A stretch of DNA of 12,192 nucleotides from Planctomycetota bacterium (lineage in GTDB: Bacteria > Planctomycetota > PUPC01 > JABMSA01 > JAUWKK01), in the NCBI GenBank assembly GCA_030614245.1, contig JAUWKK010000044.1, positions 1 through 12,192 of the forward strand. Reading direction: 5' to 3'. Below are positions 1-7,382 of this stretch, one piece after another. The position numbers and the translations under genes are program-made. The stretch's first letter is position 1. Every line of letters begins with the position of its first letter. The notes beneath the pieces were generated by a model. It had not been told where the DNA came from. It worked only from the letters and a program-made list of their open reading frames with translations, and searched no databases.

Positions 1-365
1 ATGGCCGTACTCATGTGGCCGGCGGCCCTGGCTGACTTGGCAAGGATATTGCGAACGTTCCTGTCGCTCGGTTCAAGCGCGAGATACTTCTCGCATTCGA
101 TCATTGCCTGGTCGTGCTTTCCCATAGTGCTGTACAGATTGGCCTTGAGCAGCGCCCCCAGGCCCTTGGTGAACGCAGCACCCTTGCCGGCCGATGCCAC
201 GCCGAGCTTGCGATACTTGCGTATCGTCGTTTCCAGCAGCTCTTTGCGTGCATGGAGATTGTCCGGTGCCAGGGCCAGCAGATCCTGGTAAAGCTCGATC
301 GCATACTCGTCGTTGCCGCGATTGGTAGCTTCCCGGGCGCGCTCCAATTGCTTGCTCAGATCCAT
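1..365 (-). CDS. TPR-repeat protein, N-terminal part (runs off the left edge)
   Basis: The first 121 codons of a minus-strand gene are present; the C-terminus lies outside the window. The ATG at 365 is preceded by AAAAGGGGG with a 6-nt gap, a clear ribosome binding site, and by its own promoter (394-422). The translation is helical and TPR-like. Residues about 6-35 (ERAREATNRGNDEYAIELYQ, then LLALAP) match the TPR pattern of a small residue pair followed by an A..Y...L..P ending. A second unit near residues 84-105 reads YSTMGKHDQAMIECEKYLAL and ends in EP. Between them is a Gly/Ala/Lys-rich helix (KGAAFTKGLGALLKANL). There is no signal peptide in the visible part. TPR proteins are scaffolds for protein-protein contacts; the partner is unknown. 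A terminator-like hairpin separates it from the glycan genes, so it may not belong to the pathway. Confidence 0.8.
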   Translation of the reverse strand, partial: MDLSKQLERAREATNRGNDEYAIELYQDLLALAPDNLHARKELLETTIRKYRKLGVASAGKGAAFTKGLGALLKANLYSTMGKHDQAMIECEKYLALEPSDRNVRNILAKSARAAGHMSTA

Positions 366-393
366 AGACAACCCCCTTTTCCGATTTGTCGTT

Positions 394-422
394 AGTGTAG
401 CACCGGCCGCCGGTAATGTCAA
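394..422 (-). promoter_or_regulatory. Sigma-70-type promoter for the TPR gene
   Basis: On the minus strand a perfect -35 box TTGACA (417-422) is followed by a 17-nt spacer and a -10 box TACACT (394-399, 4 of 6 to consensus). The expected transcription start is near 387, giving a 5' leader of roughly 20 nt with a GGGGG ribosome binding site before the ATG at 365. The spacing is optimal, and the box lies in the only real gap between the last glycan gene and the TPR gene. Confidence 0.7.
402..414. promoter_or_regulatory. Dyad in the promoter spacer, possible operator
   Basis: ACCGGCCGCCGGT is a perfect inverted repeat (6-bp arms, 1-nt centre) lying wholly between the -35 and -10 boxes of the TPR promoter. 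Dyads in this position are typical places for a repressor or a MerR-type activator to bind. Thirteen GC-rich bases can also occur by chance in such a genome, so regulation is only inferred. Confidence 0.3.
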
Positions 423-466
423 CAGAAAAGCGCCGCAAGTATGGCGCCAGGGCCGGCAAGACCTCG

Positions 467-504
467 AAAAACCGGGGCATCCTTCACCATATATATCGTG
501 CCCC
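467..504 (-). terminator. Rho-independent-type terminator after the methyltransferase gene
   Basis: Reading the minus strand after the TAA at 526-528, GGGGCA (499-504) pairs with TGCCCC (474-479) across a 19-nt AT-containing loop. It is followed by GG and a run of five T (467-471). A GC stem plus T tract at the 3' end of a gene, just before a new promoter, fits an intrinsic terminator closing the glycan operon. The loop is longer than usual and the stem only 6 bp, so efficiency may be modest. Confidence 0.5.
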
Positions 505-525
505 TACGCCTTGTGCCGCAAGCTC

Positions 526-1509
526 TTACGCTTCGCTCTTCACGCAGAACGCGATCATCTCGTCGGACAGGCGAAGCCAGCGGAGCACCACGTCGGCATT
601 CCGGCAGAAGACTCTTCTGTTGAACATGCCCGCCAGGCCCGACGCTTTCTCACGGGCGTACAGTTCCAGACTGCGGGCTATGACGAAGCCGCTGCTCTTG
701 AATCGCAGCCGGCGTAACTGCAGCCCTGCCGCTTCCACCGAACTTGCCAGCGTCCGTGGAGTGAAATGCACGAGATGCCTCGGCGGCTCGAGGGCGAACC
801 AGCATTCCCCGAATACCCGCGCCCCAAGCCCTGCGATGTTCGGCACCTCGATTATCACCTCACCGCCCGGCTTGAGCACACGGCGAACCTCGCGCAGCGT
901 GCCAAGCGGATCGTGAGTGTGTTCGAGCGAATGCCGCAGCGTTACAACATCAAATCCGCTCCCGGGCAGGCCTGCGTCGGAAAGTTCGCCCTCGATCACA
1001 TCGAGGCCGCGGGCACGGCAGGCAGCGACGGCGTCCGGGCTGATATCCGTCCCCAGTACATCCCAGCCCAGATCGCGCATCTCGGCGAGGAACTTGCCCG
1101 CACCGCATCCGACATCCAGCAGCCGACCCTCGCGGCGAAAGCTCGGATAGATGAAGTTCCTGCTCCTGGCGCAGAAAGCGAGATATGCCGGCAGGCTCCA
1201 CAGCTTCGATGCAGGCGGCTCGTCGGTCGGATAGCCCCGGAACGCCGCCAGAAGCCTCCGTGTGCGCTCCGTCCGCCTCACCAGCGAAGGCGAAGGCTGC
1301 TGATCCGGATCGTATCGGAAGTTGTCGTAGCCACCCTCGTAGTACCGGCCGATCTCGTCGCGTGTCGGGCGGGGGTTAAGGTAGACCAGCGAACAATCCT
1401 CGCAGCGCACGAGCCGGAACTCGCCCTCGTGGCGCAGCACCAGGTCGTGCACGACCCGATACGGTGCGCTCCGTTCGCTCCCGCATATTGGGCAATTTGT
1501 CGTCTCCAC
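526..1509 (-). CDS. Class I SAM-dependent methyltransferase with N-terminal zinc ribbon
   Basis: 327 residues, GTG start at 1509 preceded by GGCGAGGA with a 6-nt gap, TAA stop. Residues 6-9 (CPIC) and 36-39 (CEDC) form a four-cysteine zinc-ribbon-like knuckle, followed by LVYLNPRP, the usual N-terminus of a family of methyltransferases found in polysaccharide and nucleotide-sugar clusters. The Rossmann SAM site is LLDVGCGAGKF (130-140), with the acidic motif GTDIS (153-157), RHSLEH (192-197) and the post-core strand VLKPGGEVIIEVPN (211-224). The C-terminal EPPRHLVHFTPRTL (241-254) is also typical. It is probably soluble and acts on a sugar or sugar nucleotide, but no substrate can be read from the sequence. 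It starts 53 nt after the putative glycosyltransferase with no promoter visible in the gap, so it is likely the last gene of the operon. The methyltransferase fold is certain; its role is not. Confidence 0.88.
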   Translation of the reverse strand: METTNCPICGSERSAPYRVVHDLVLRHEGEFRLVRCEDCSLVYLNPRPTRDEIGRYYEGGYDNFRYDPDQQPSPSLVRRTERTRRLLAAFRGYPTDEPPASKLWSLPAYLAFCARSRNFIYPSFRREGRLLDVGCGAGKFLAEMRDLGWDVLGTDISPDAVAACRARGLDVIEGELSDAGLPGSGFDVVTLRHSLEHTHDPLGTLREVRRVLKPGGEVIIEVPNIAGLGARVFGECWFALEPPRHLVHFTPRTLASSVEAAGLQLRRLRFKSSGFVIARSLELYAREKASGLAGMFNRRVFCRNADVVLRWLRLSDEMIAFCVKSEA

Positions 1510-1562
1510 GTTTCGTCCTCGCCGGAGAGTGACCCGCGCAGCAGTCTGCGGCCGTTCCCCCC

Positions 1563-3389
1563 TTATCCTGTGCCTTCTACCAGTTGCTGAAGTTTCTCGT
1601 ACGCCATCTGCGTCGGCGGGAGGTCACCCCGATACAACTGGTCGTCGAGGAAGTGCCGGATTCGCTCGGGGTCAGGCTCCGATGCCAGGGCCACCCTGAT
1701 GGCATCCTCTAGCTCTTCCGCGCGCCGCACCTCGGGTATGCCGCCAAGCTCGCCGAACGGGATTCCCGTCTCATAGCCGTAAAGATCGAGGATTAGCACC
1801 CTCTTGCCCAGCATGAGCGCATCGAGGCTGACGGTCGAGTTCCAGACGACGGTCAGATCGCAGGCGTTGATGAGCGAAACCAGGGCGGGCTGCCGGCCGA
1901 AGATGCAATCCACCGCGCCGACCCGCCGAGCGACTGCCTCGTAGATGCCGTCGGATTCGGTCGGATGCGGACGCAACACGAGGCGGCAGTTGTCGATCTG
2001 CGAGACGGCCGTCATAATCGCACTGGTCTGCTTCTCCCAGTAGACCGGTGAATCACCCGCCGTCAGGCCGACATAAGGCTGCCCGACGAAAAGCACCGCT
2101 TTCTCCCCTTCAGCTATGCCCATCCGCCGGCGCAGCTCATCGGGCGGCGTCTGGACCTTAATGTACCCCTGGGGAGCATCGAGCGCCGGATTGCCGGTTA
2201 TTACGGCCTTCTCGCGGGTGCCACCCGCCTCGCAGAAGAACCGGGCGCCATAATCGCCCCACATGAACATCCGGTCGGCGCGAATCGGATAGTACGCTGC
2301 GGGAATGCCGTGCTGCAGGACGACCGTCGGCACACCGGCGGGACGCGCGCAGGCGACGAAAGCACGATCCAGCCCCCACGAATCCTGCGCCACGATTACC
2401 GCATCGGGTCTCCCTGCATCGAGATAAGTCTGCGCGTAGATGATATCGTTCAGCAGCTCGGGCAGCGACATCTGCACGACAACACCGAATCGGTTGTCGA
2501 AAAGCACCTCCTCACCACCTTCCGCATGGCCGAAGACGAGGTCGAGATACATCCGCAGATACGGCCAGAGATTGTAGCCCCTGTAGTCGAGCACCGGTAT
2601 TTCCGCCAGATCGGCGTAAAGCCGCCTGAGTTGCCGTGTCTTCTTTCGAGCGCGGCGCCGGGCACGGCGCCGCTTGCCGTTGAAAACCGATGCCAGCCTG
2701 ATGAACTCGATCGTCTCCCCGCCCTCGTAGAAGAGACACGCGATGCGGTCTTGGTTGGCCTTCACGATGGGCACCGAATACCTTGCGCGCCGGGCGAGGA
2801 TTCTCATGGGCCGATCTGTCCGGCGGTAATCCCCGAGATCGCCGTGAAAGTCCCATACCTTGCGCCACTCCCTGATCGGGTTGGGCGTATGCCTGTGCGG
2901 CTCGGCCGGTCGGCGGTCAGGATGCTCCGCTCCCGATTCAAAGGGAATACTCCGCATCTCACATGCATCGCGCCAAAGCCGAGCCGCAACGCGGCGGGGA
3001 TCACCCACAACAACCCGCGAGGGCGTCGCCGTGGCCAGGAGCGCTTCTATGATCTCGACGTTGTGCATCAGCTCCGAGAACAGGAAGCACGCGGCGTAGT
3101 CCATCAGCGACGCCAAGTCGATCCCGTCGAACTCGAGATGGCCGGCGAATTCCGGCCGGTCGATCTTCAGATGCCAGTGTTCGGCATAGTCTATGATGGT
3201 ACCGTACAGCCCACGCAGGCCATCAGACGGGAAGTGATCTTCCCATAGCTCCACGGCGCGGCCGTCACGGGCAAGTTCCTGCTGCAAGAGGAAGCTAGTC
3301 GAGAAGACACGTGCGCCGTCAATATCGCCGCGTTGGGCGTGTGTCGGCCAGTCATCGTCGGAGGTGATGATCCAGGTTGCGTTACTCAT
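1563..3389 (-). CDS. Putative GT-B glycosyltransferase / capsule-type surface carbohydrate protein
   Basis: 608 residues, ATG at 3389 nine bases after the preceding TGA, with an AAGAAGG ribosome binding site in the end of the upstream gene. Residues about 320-560 have the hallmarks of a GT-B C-terminal half as seen in capsule-synthesis and CDP-glycerol glycerophosphotransferase-like proteins: VVLQHGIP (356-363), ADRMFMWGDYG (371-381), ITGNPALD (397-404), VLRPHPTE (471-478) and WNSTVSLDALMLGK (516-529). The N-terminal third (1-210) has no motif I recognise. A strongly basic stretch at 238-256 (Lys/Arg-rich, around GKRRRARRRARKK) sits between the halves and could contact membrane phospholipid or a polyanionic acceptor. 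There is no transmembrane segment or signal peptide, so it is cytoplasmic or peripheral. As the only glycosyltransferase-like gene beside a CMP-nonulosonate pathway, it is the best local candidate to use the sugar as donor. That is inference; it could instead transfer another unit. Confidence 0.65.
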   Translation of the reverse strand: MSNATWIITSDDDWPTHAQRGDIDGARVFSTSFLLQQELARDGRAVELWEDHFPSDGLRGLYGTIIDYAEHWHLKIDRPEFAGHLEFDGIDLASLMDYAACFLFSELMHNVEIIEALLATATPSRVVVGDPRRVAARLWRDACEMRSIPFESGAEHPDRRPAEPHRHTPNPIREWRKVWDFHGDLGDYRRTDRPMRILARRARYSVPIVKANQDRIACLFYEGGETIEFIRLASVFNGKRRRARRRARKKTRQLRRLYADLAEIPVLDYRGYNLWPYLRMYLDLVFGHAEGGEEVLFDNRFGVVVQMSLPELLNDIIYAQTYLDAGRPDAVIVAQDSWGLDRAFVACARPAGVPTVVLQHGIPAAYYPIRADRMFMWGDYGARFFCEAGGTREKAVITGNPALDAPQGYIKVQTPPDELRRRMGIAEGEKAVLFVGQPYVGLTAGDSPVYWEKQTSAIMTAVSQIDNCRLVLRPHPTESDGIYEAVARRVGAVDCIFGRQPALVSLINACDLTVVWNSTVSLDALMLGKRVLILDLYGYETGIPFGELGGIPEVRRAEELEDAIRVALASEPDPERIRHFLDDQLYRGDLPPTQMAYEKLQQLVEGTG

Positions 3390-3398
3390 AGCCCTTCT

Positions 3399-4646
3399 TC
3401 ATGCCCGTTTCTCGGCAACGATCATGAACGACCTGCTGATCCACAGCGGGAGTCTCCGGCCGATGGTGCGTTCGAGCCGGGCGAAAGCTCGCGCGAGGAG
3501 AGGAAGCCGCAGCAGTCCATCTGCCAGTTTCCACAGCGGTTTGCAGGCTCGGCCGAGGCGGCGTTCGAGGATCATATTGCCGTTCAGCAGGTCGTGTGGC
3601 GCGAGCTCGATTACATCGAGGCCGAGTCCGTCGAGCATTTCCCTCGTCTGTGCGCCTGTGAGCTGCACTACGAAATCGACTGCGGCGCGCCCGTCGGCGA
3701 CTCCGGCGCGCTCGGCGTGCTCGGCGCTGCATAACTGAACGACCATCGCCCCGCCCGGCTTGAGGACGCGGACGAACTCGCGAAAAACCTCGCGATACTG
3801 CGGCAGATGCTCGACCACGGTGATCGATATGATGCTGTCGAAGGTGTCGTCGGGGAACGGCAGGTTCAGCAGGTCGCCCACAGCCACCGGCAGCGCGCCG
3901 TCAGAGTTATCACGTGCGATTCTCAGCATTGCCTCGGATATATCGAGCGCAAATACATTCCGCCCGGCCTGGTGCAGCGGCAGCGCGAATCTGCCCGTGC
4001 CCGCGCCGGCATCCCGCACGCGACCCGTGCCGTAACGCATCGCATAGCCGATCTCGACCGAATTCTTGACGCACACGACGCCGGACCTCTTGTAGATTCG
4101 ACGCTCGTATAATTCGGCGGCGGCGGCGGTCGACCAGGCGCCGGCCTTGAAGCGCTTTATCTCCTCGCCGCTCGGCGGTTGGGTCTCGCGTGTCAACACG
4201 ACGGCGGACGCATCCTCGCTCTCGCGTCGGAATCCGACGGCCTCGAACGCGGCGATGGAGCGGCTGTTGGAAGGCTTGACGCGGGCGACGACGCTGCCGG
4301 GAGCCCAAGTGATGCGGATATGCTCGACGGCGGTATCGATGGCGGCGCGGCCCAGCCCGCGCCCGCGATGGCCCGGGCCGATCACCACGCCCACCTCCGC
4401 AGAATCTGCCGCCTCGTTATCGCGATCGAAGCACACCCGCCCCACCGGCTCGCCGCCGGCCTCGACCATCAGGATCAGCCTATTGAGGTTCTTCAGACTG
4501 GAGGCAAACCAGGCGCGGTGCTCCTCGAGCGGGATGGGATCGCTGTTGAACGAGACTTCGCGCGTCGACGGGTGGTTACGCCACTCCCATATCAGATCGC
4601 AGTCGGCTGGAGTTGCCGGTCGCACGTTCACCGGCGGCAGTGGCAT
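3399..4646 (-). CDS. pseH: Fusion: PseH-like GNAT N-acetyltransferase + class I methyltransferase
   Basis: 415 residues from the ATG at 4646, which overlaps the TGA of the synthase gene (TGATG) and has GGGAG 8 nt upstream; a GTG at 4661 is a weaker alternative. Residues about 7-155 are a GNAT domain: VRPATPADCDLIWEWRN, a PseH-like FNSDPIPLEEHRAWF (33-47), and acetyl-CoA site HRGRGLG (93-99, R/Q-x-x-G-x-G) then NSRSIAAFEAVGF (127-139). Known PseH enzymes acetylate the C4 amine of UDP-4-amino-4,6-dideoxy-L-AltNAc and are about 160-180 residues with nothing attached. Residues about 165-415 add a complete methyltransferase: VRDAGAGTGRF (210-220), LDISEAM (234-240), VGDLLNLPF (256-264), VVEHLP (277-282) and RVLKPGGAMVV (293-303). 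The C-terminal part is Leu/Arg-rich (about 360-405) and may lie on a membrane. No stop or internal start separates the domains. The PseH call rests on motifs plus neighbours; the methyl acceptor is unknown. Confidence 0.8.
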   Translation of the reverse strand: MPLPPVNVRPATPADCDLIWEWRNHPSTREVSFNSDPIPLEEHRAWFASSLKNLNRLILMVEAGGEPVGRVCFDRDNEAADSAEVGVVIGPGHRGRGLGRAAIDTAVEHIRITWAPGSVVARVKPSNSRSIAAFEAVGFRRESEDASAVVLTRETQPPSGEEIKRFKAGAWSTAAAAELYERRIYKRSGVVCVKNSVEIGYAMRYGTGRVRDAGAGTGRFALPLHQAGRNVFALDISEAMLRIARDNSDGALPVAVGDLLNLPFPDDTFDSIISITVVEHLPQYREVFREFVRVLKPGGAMVVQLCSAEHAERAGVADGRAAVDFVVQLTGAQTREMLDGLGLDVIELAPHDLLNGNMILERRLGRACKPLWKLADGLLRLPLLARAFARLERTIGRRLPLWISRSFMIVAEKRA

Positions 4647-5692
4647 CAGACCATCTCCCACGTGATGATCTCGTCCTCGGGTATATCAACGCGGGCGGTT
4701 CGGCCGACTACGATGTCGAGATGTTTCGGCGCGATGCCGTAGCCCGGACGCTTGATGGCGAGCATCTGCCGGGTGATCGCAGTGCCGGCGGGGATTTCGC
4801 ACGCGGCTACAATCGAGCGGCGGGCGAGGTCGTAGAGCTCCTGCTCGGAGCTGTCGCGCCGCTTGATGCCGGTGCCGAGGGCGAGCTCGGTATCGCGAAC
4901 GGCTTCGATCATAGCGGCCAGTTCGTCCGGCTCGAGTGCGAAGGGATGGTCCGGCCCGGGCAGCGAGCGATCTGTGGTGAAATGCTTCTCGATCAGTCGC
5001 GCGCCGAGGGCGACGGCCGCAGCCGGGATTGTGACGCCGAGGGTGTGGTCCGAGAAGCCGACGGGCACGTCGAAGGCCTCGCTCATCGTGCGGATGGCCC
5101 TGAGATTGATCGCGGACATCGGCGGCGGATAGCCTATCGCACAATGCAGCAGTGCAACGGCCCCGTTGCCCGTCGAGTATATCGCATCGAGAGCCTCTTC
5201 GATATCGCCGAGGTCGGCCATGCCCGTCGAGAGCAGTATCGGCTTGCCGGTTGACGCCGCGCGTTTGAGCAGCGGCAGGTGGCCGATCTCGAACGACGCG
5301 ATCTTGTAGGCATGCACGCCGATTTCTTCAAGTTCGTCCACCGCGCGCTCGTCGAACGGCGTCGAGAGGAAGATCAGCCCCTTTTCGGCGCTGTAATCGG
5401 CCAGGTCCTTCTGCCATTCGCGCGGAAGCTCGAGCTTCTCGATCATCTCCCAGAGGGTCTCCTGCTCGTCGGTGAGGGATTCCAGGTAGGACATCTTCGG
5501 CGTTCGCTTGCTGTAGAGCGTATCGGCTGAGTAAGTCTGGAACTTGACGGCATCGGACCCGGCTTCGGCGGCGACGTCAATCAGCCGCCGGGCGATGCTA
5601 AGGTCGCGGTTGTGATTCGACCCGGCTTCGCTGATAACAAAGACCGGCGCATCAGGCCCGATCAGTTTGTCCGCCACTCTGATACTCTTCAT
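4646..5692 (-). CDS. pseI: Nonulosonic acid synthase, PseI/NeuB family
   Basis: 348 residues. It condenses phosphoenolpyruvate with a 6-carbon N-acylated sugar to give a 9-carbon nonulosonate; in this cluster the likely product is pseudaminic acid. The NeuB TIM-barrel covers about 1-280: ISEAGSNHN (20-28), VKFQTYSADT (49-58), FLSTPFD (108-114), AYKIASFE (128-135), LLSTGMADL (153-161), FSDHTLG (213-219) and EKHFT (235-239). KIASFE with STGMA resembles PseI more than sialic-acid NeuB, although SEAGSNHN is shared more widely. A C-terminal antifreeze-like SAF domain follows (about 285-348; RRSIVA, then AIKRPGYGI). I take the ATG at 5692. A GTG at 5701 would add three residues; neither has a strong Shine-Dalgarno, though GGGTG lies 6 nt before the ATG. 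It sits between the PseG gene (29-nt gap) and the PseH fusion (1-nt overlap). Family is certain; Pse rather than Leg or Neu5Ac specificity is inferred. Confidence 0.87.
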   Translation of the reverse strand: MKSIRVADKLIGPDAPVFVISEAGSNHNRDLSIARRLIDVAAEAGSDAVKFQTYSADTLYSKRTPKMSYLESLTDEQETLWEMIEKLELPREWQKDLADYSAEKGLIFLSTPFDERAVDELEEIGVHAYKIASFEIGHLPLLKRAASTGKPILLSTGMADLGDIEEALDAIYSTGNGAVALLHCAIGYPPPMSAINLRAIRTMSEAFDVPVGFSDHTLGVTIPAAAVALGARLIEKHFTTDRSLPGPDHPFALEPDELAAMIEAVRDTELALGTGIKRRDSSEQELYDLARRSIVAACEIPAGTAITRQMLAIKRPGYGIAPKHLDIVVGRTARVDIPEDEIITWEMV

Positions 5693-5721
5693 TTGGTTCA
5701 CCCAGGGGGATCACTTACCAG

Positions 5722-6783
5722 TCAGTCGTCAACGATGCAGCGGCACGATTGCCCGCACAGTGTGCCAATTCTCCGGGCGATGCGCAAGGCTCCCCAGCCG
5801 TCAATGAGTTCCCTTCCGCGCCGGCCCATATTCGTTCGCCGTTTCGGATCGTCGAGCAGTGCGGCCACTTCGGGGGCGAGCTTCCGCTCGACGGCGTCCG
5901 GTGCACCGATGCAGATGAGCACGCCGAATTCGTTCAGCTTGCTCGTCAGCGGCCGCTGGTTGTCGGCCACTGCAACGGCGATACTCGGCAGGCCCATGCA
6001 GGCCGTCTCGTAACAGGTCGAGCCGCCGGCCGTCACGGCAATATCTGCCCGAAGCATAAGTTTGGACATCTTCGGCGGCGTCTGCTCGATGCGGAACCTC
6101 GGCCTGCCGTCAACGAACCGCTCGAGTTCCGCCAGGTGCCGATATCCGGCCCCGGCCCCGAGCACGGCGTCGAAATCAATCTCGAGCGTATCGCTACACC
6201 GGGCGGCACGCAGGACAAGGTTGTCCACGTCACTGCCGCCCATGGTGACGAGAATTCCCGGCCGATCGCTGCTCGATGCGCGCGGCAGCGCGCGAGCCTC
6301 GCGAAACTCGCTCCGGGTGACGGCGTAACGCGGACCGATGACGAGCGCCGTGTCCGGCCCGGCGTGGTAATCCAGCTCGCTCGCGTACGCGTTGCCGTTG
6401 ACGAGCATATCCGAGACGTAGCTCGAAAGGGCGTTGAGATCGTCGATGCAGATGCTTCGCGGCGCGACGTCGCGCAACTCGCGGAAGAGTTCCTCCGTTG
6501 CGTCGTAGCAGTCGACGACGACGGCATCCCATCCCCGGCCGGCGGCCTCGATGGCGCCGGAGCAGAAGCCGCCCCTGATGCCGAGCTGCGGCAGCGTGAT
6601 CGTCTCGATATCGAGCTGCGCGGCGAGTCCCTGCGCCCCGGGCGCATCGCCCAGCGCGAAAACCGTCTGCGCTCCGAGCGCATCCCGCATCGCTTCGGCA
6701 AGGGCCGCGCAGCGCGTGATGTGGCCCAATCCCATCTCCGGGCGGCTCTGCGGTATGAATAGTGCGCGCAAGGGGTCGTCCAT
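5722..6783 (-). CDS. pseG: UDP-2,4-diacetamido-2,4,6-trideoxy-beta-L-altropyranose hydrolase (PseG)
   Basis: 353 residues, ATG at 6783, TGA stop. PseG removes UDP from the diacetamido sugar, releasing the free hexose for PseI. It is a soluble, metal-independent GT-B enzyme related to MurG. The N-terminal loop MGLGHITRC (17-25) carries the G-x-G-H-x-x-R motif, where the His corresponds to the catalytic His of characterised PseG. Other signatures are VVDCYD (89-94), ICIDDL (111-116), VTMGGSD (179-185), TAGGSTCYE (251-259, nucleotide-binding Gly/Ser/Glu) and VADNQ (272-276). The length is close to the family norm. No strong ribosome binding site precedes the ATG in the 23-nt gap, so it may be translated by coupling to the upstream gene. 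A PseG-type hydrolase, rather than a hydrolysing 2-epimerase of the NeuC/LegG type, is the best local evidence for a pseudaminic rather than legionaminic or neuraminic route. Confidence 0.88.
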   Translation of the reverse strand: MDDPLRALFIPQSRPEMGLGHITRCAALAEAMRDALGAQTVFALGDAPGAQGLAAQLDIETITLPQLGIRGGFCSGAIEAAGRGWDAVVVDCYDATEELFRELRDVAPRSICIDDLNALSSYVSDMLVNGNAYASELDYHAGPDTALVIGPRYAVTRSEFREARALPRASSSDRPGILVTMGGSDVDNLVLRAARCSDTLEIDFDAVLGAGAGYRHLAELERFVDGRPRFRIEQTPPKMSKLMLRADIAVTAGGSTCYETACMGLPSIAVAVADNQRPLTSKLNEFGVLICIGAPDAVERKLAPEVAALLDDPKRRTNMGRRGRELIDGWGALRIARRIGTLCGQSCRCIVDD

Positions 6784-6806
6784 TGTGGCTGTGCGGGCGG
6801 CGGGAT

Positions 6807-7382
6807 TCAGGTCTTGCGAAAGACCCTTGCAGCGAAATCGGGGCCGAGCCCCTCGATCCCGGCACAGTCTATCATCTCGACCTGTTCCATGCCGAGCGGC
6901 TCGAAATGCCGCTGATAATCTCGCGGGATGTGCAGACTCGACCTCCCGCGTTCATCTTCGATTGTGATCACAAGGTTGCCGGTGGCCCGCCCCATTTCGG
7001 CGAATATCCATTCGCTGTCGGAGTGAATGTGCTCGAGAACGGCCATCGTGTAGATCAGATCGAACTGCGCGGCGCCGAACCGCTTTATCACGTCCTCCAC
7101 GGGTGCGTTACGGATGTTGGCCTTGCTCGCCATCTCGGGGAACGTCTTCTTCATCAGGGCGACGGCGCTGGGGTTGATGTCGATGCCGTTCAGATTCTTG
7201 AAGCCCCCCTGGAACAGGTGTTGCAGGTTGCGGCCCACGTTGCAGCCGATCTCGAGTATCGCAGCCTCGGGGCCGACGTATCTCTTGACGATATCCAGGA
7301 GGAACCGGCTTCTCTCTCCTGGGATAAGGCGCCCCGGCGGGCGGCAGATCGGGTCACGGAACAGCTCGGACTATGGGGCCAT
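6807..7382 (-). pseudogene. Class I SAM methyltransferase interrupted by an in-frame TAG at codon 4
   Basis: The reading frame runs from an ATG at 7382, directly after the TGA of the upstream gene and with AAGAAGGTG 6 nt before it. It reads Met-Ala-Pro, then TAG (7371-7373), then 187 open codons to a TGA at 6807. After the TAG comes SELFRDPICRPPGRLIPGER, then RFLLDIVKRYVG, then the SAM-binding motif ILEIGCNVGRN (42-52). Next are NGIDINPSA (65-73), the YTMAVLEHIHSD block (111-122) and VITIEDERG (138-146). The next standard start, GTG at 7238, lies inside motif I and could not yield a working enzyme. The intact downstream frame means the lesion is recent, a sequencing error, or tolerated by read-through or initiation at a non-standard codon such as the CTG at 7365-7367. 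In an intact form it would be a fairly small methyltransferase (191 codons) acting on a sugar or sugar nucleotide; the substrate is unknown. Confidence 0.75.

Noticed and set aside
1..480. Plus- and minus-strand short frames at the left edge
   Set aside because: They overlap the TPR gene in other frames. The minus frame starting at 365 has a promoter, ribosome binding site and TPR pattern; the others have none.
2652..2673. Perfect 8-bp inverted repeat GCGGCGCC / GGCGCCGC in the GT-B-like gene
   Set aside because: It encodes the Arg/Ala-rich basic stretch. Repeated GC-rich Arg and Ala codons make such symmetry likely by chance, and no intergenic role is possible there.
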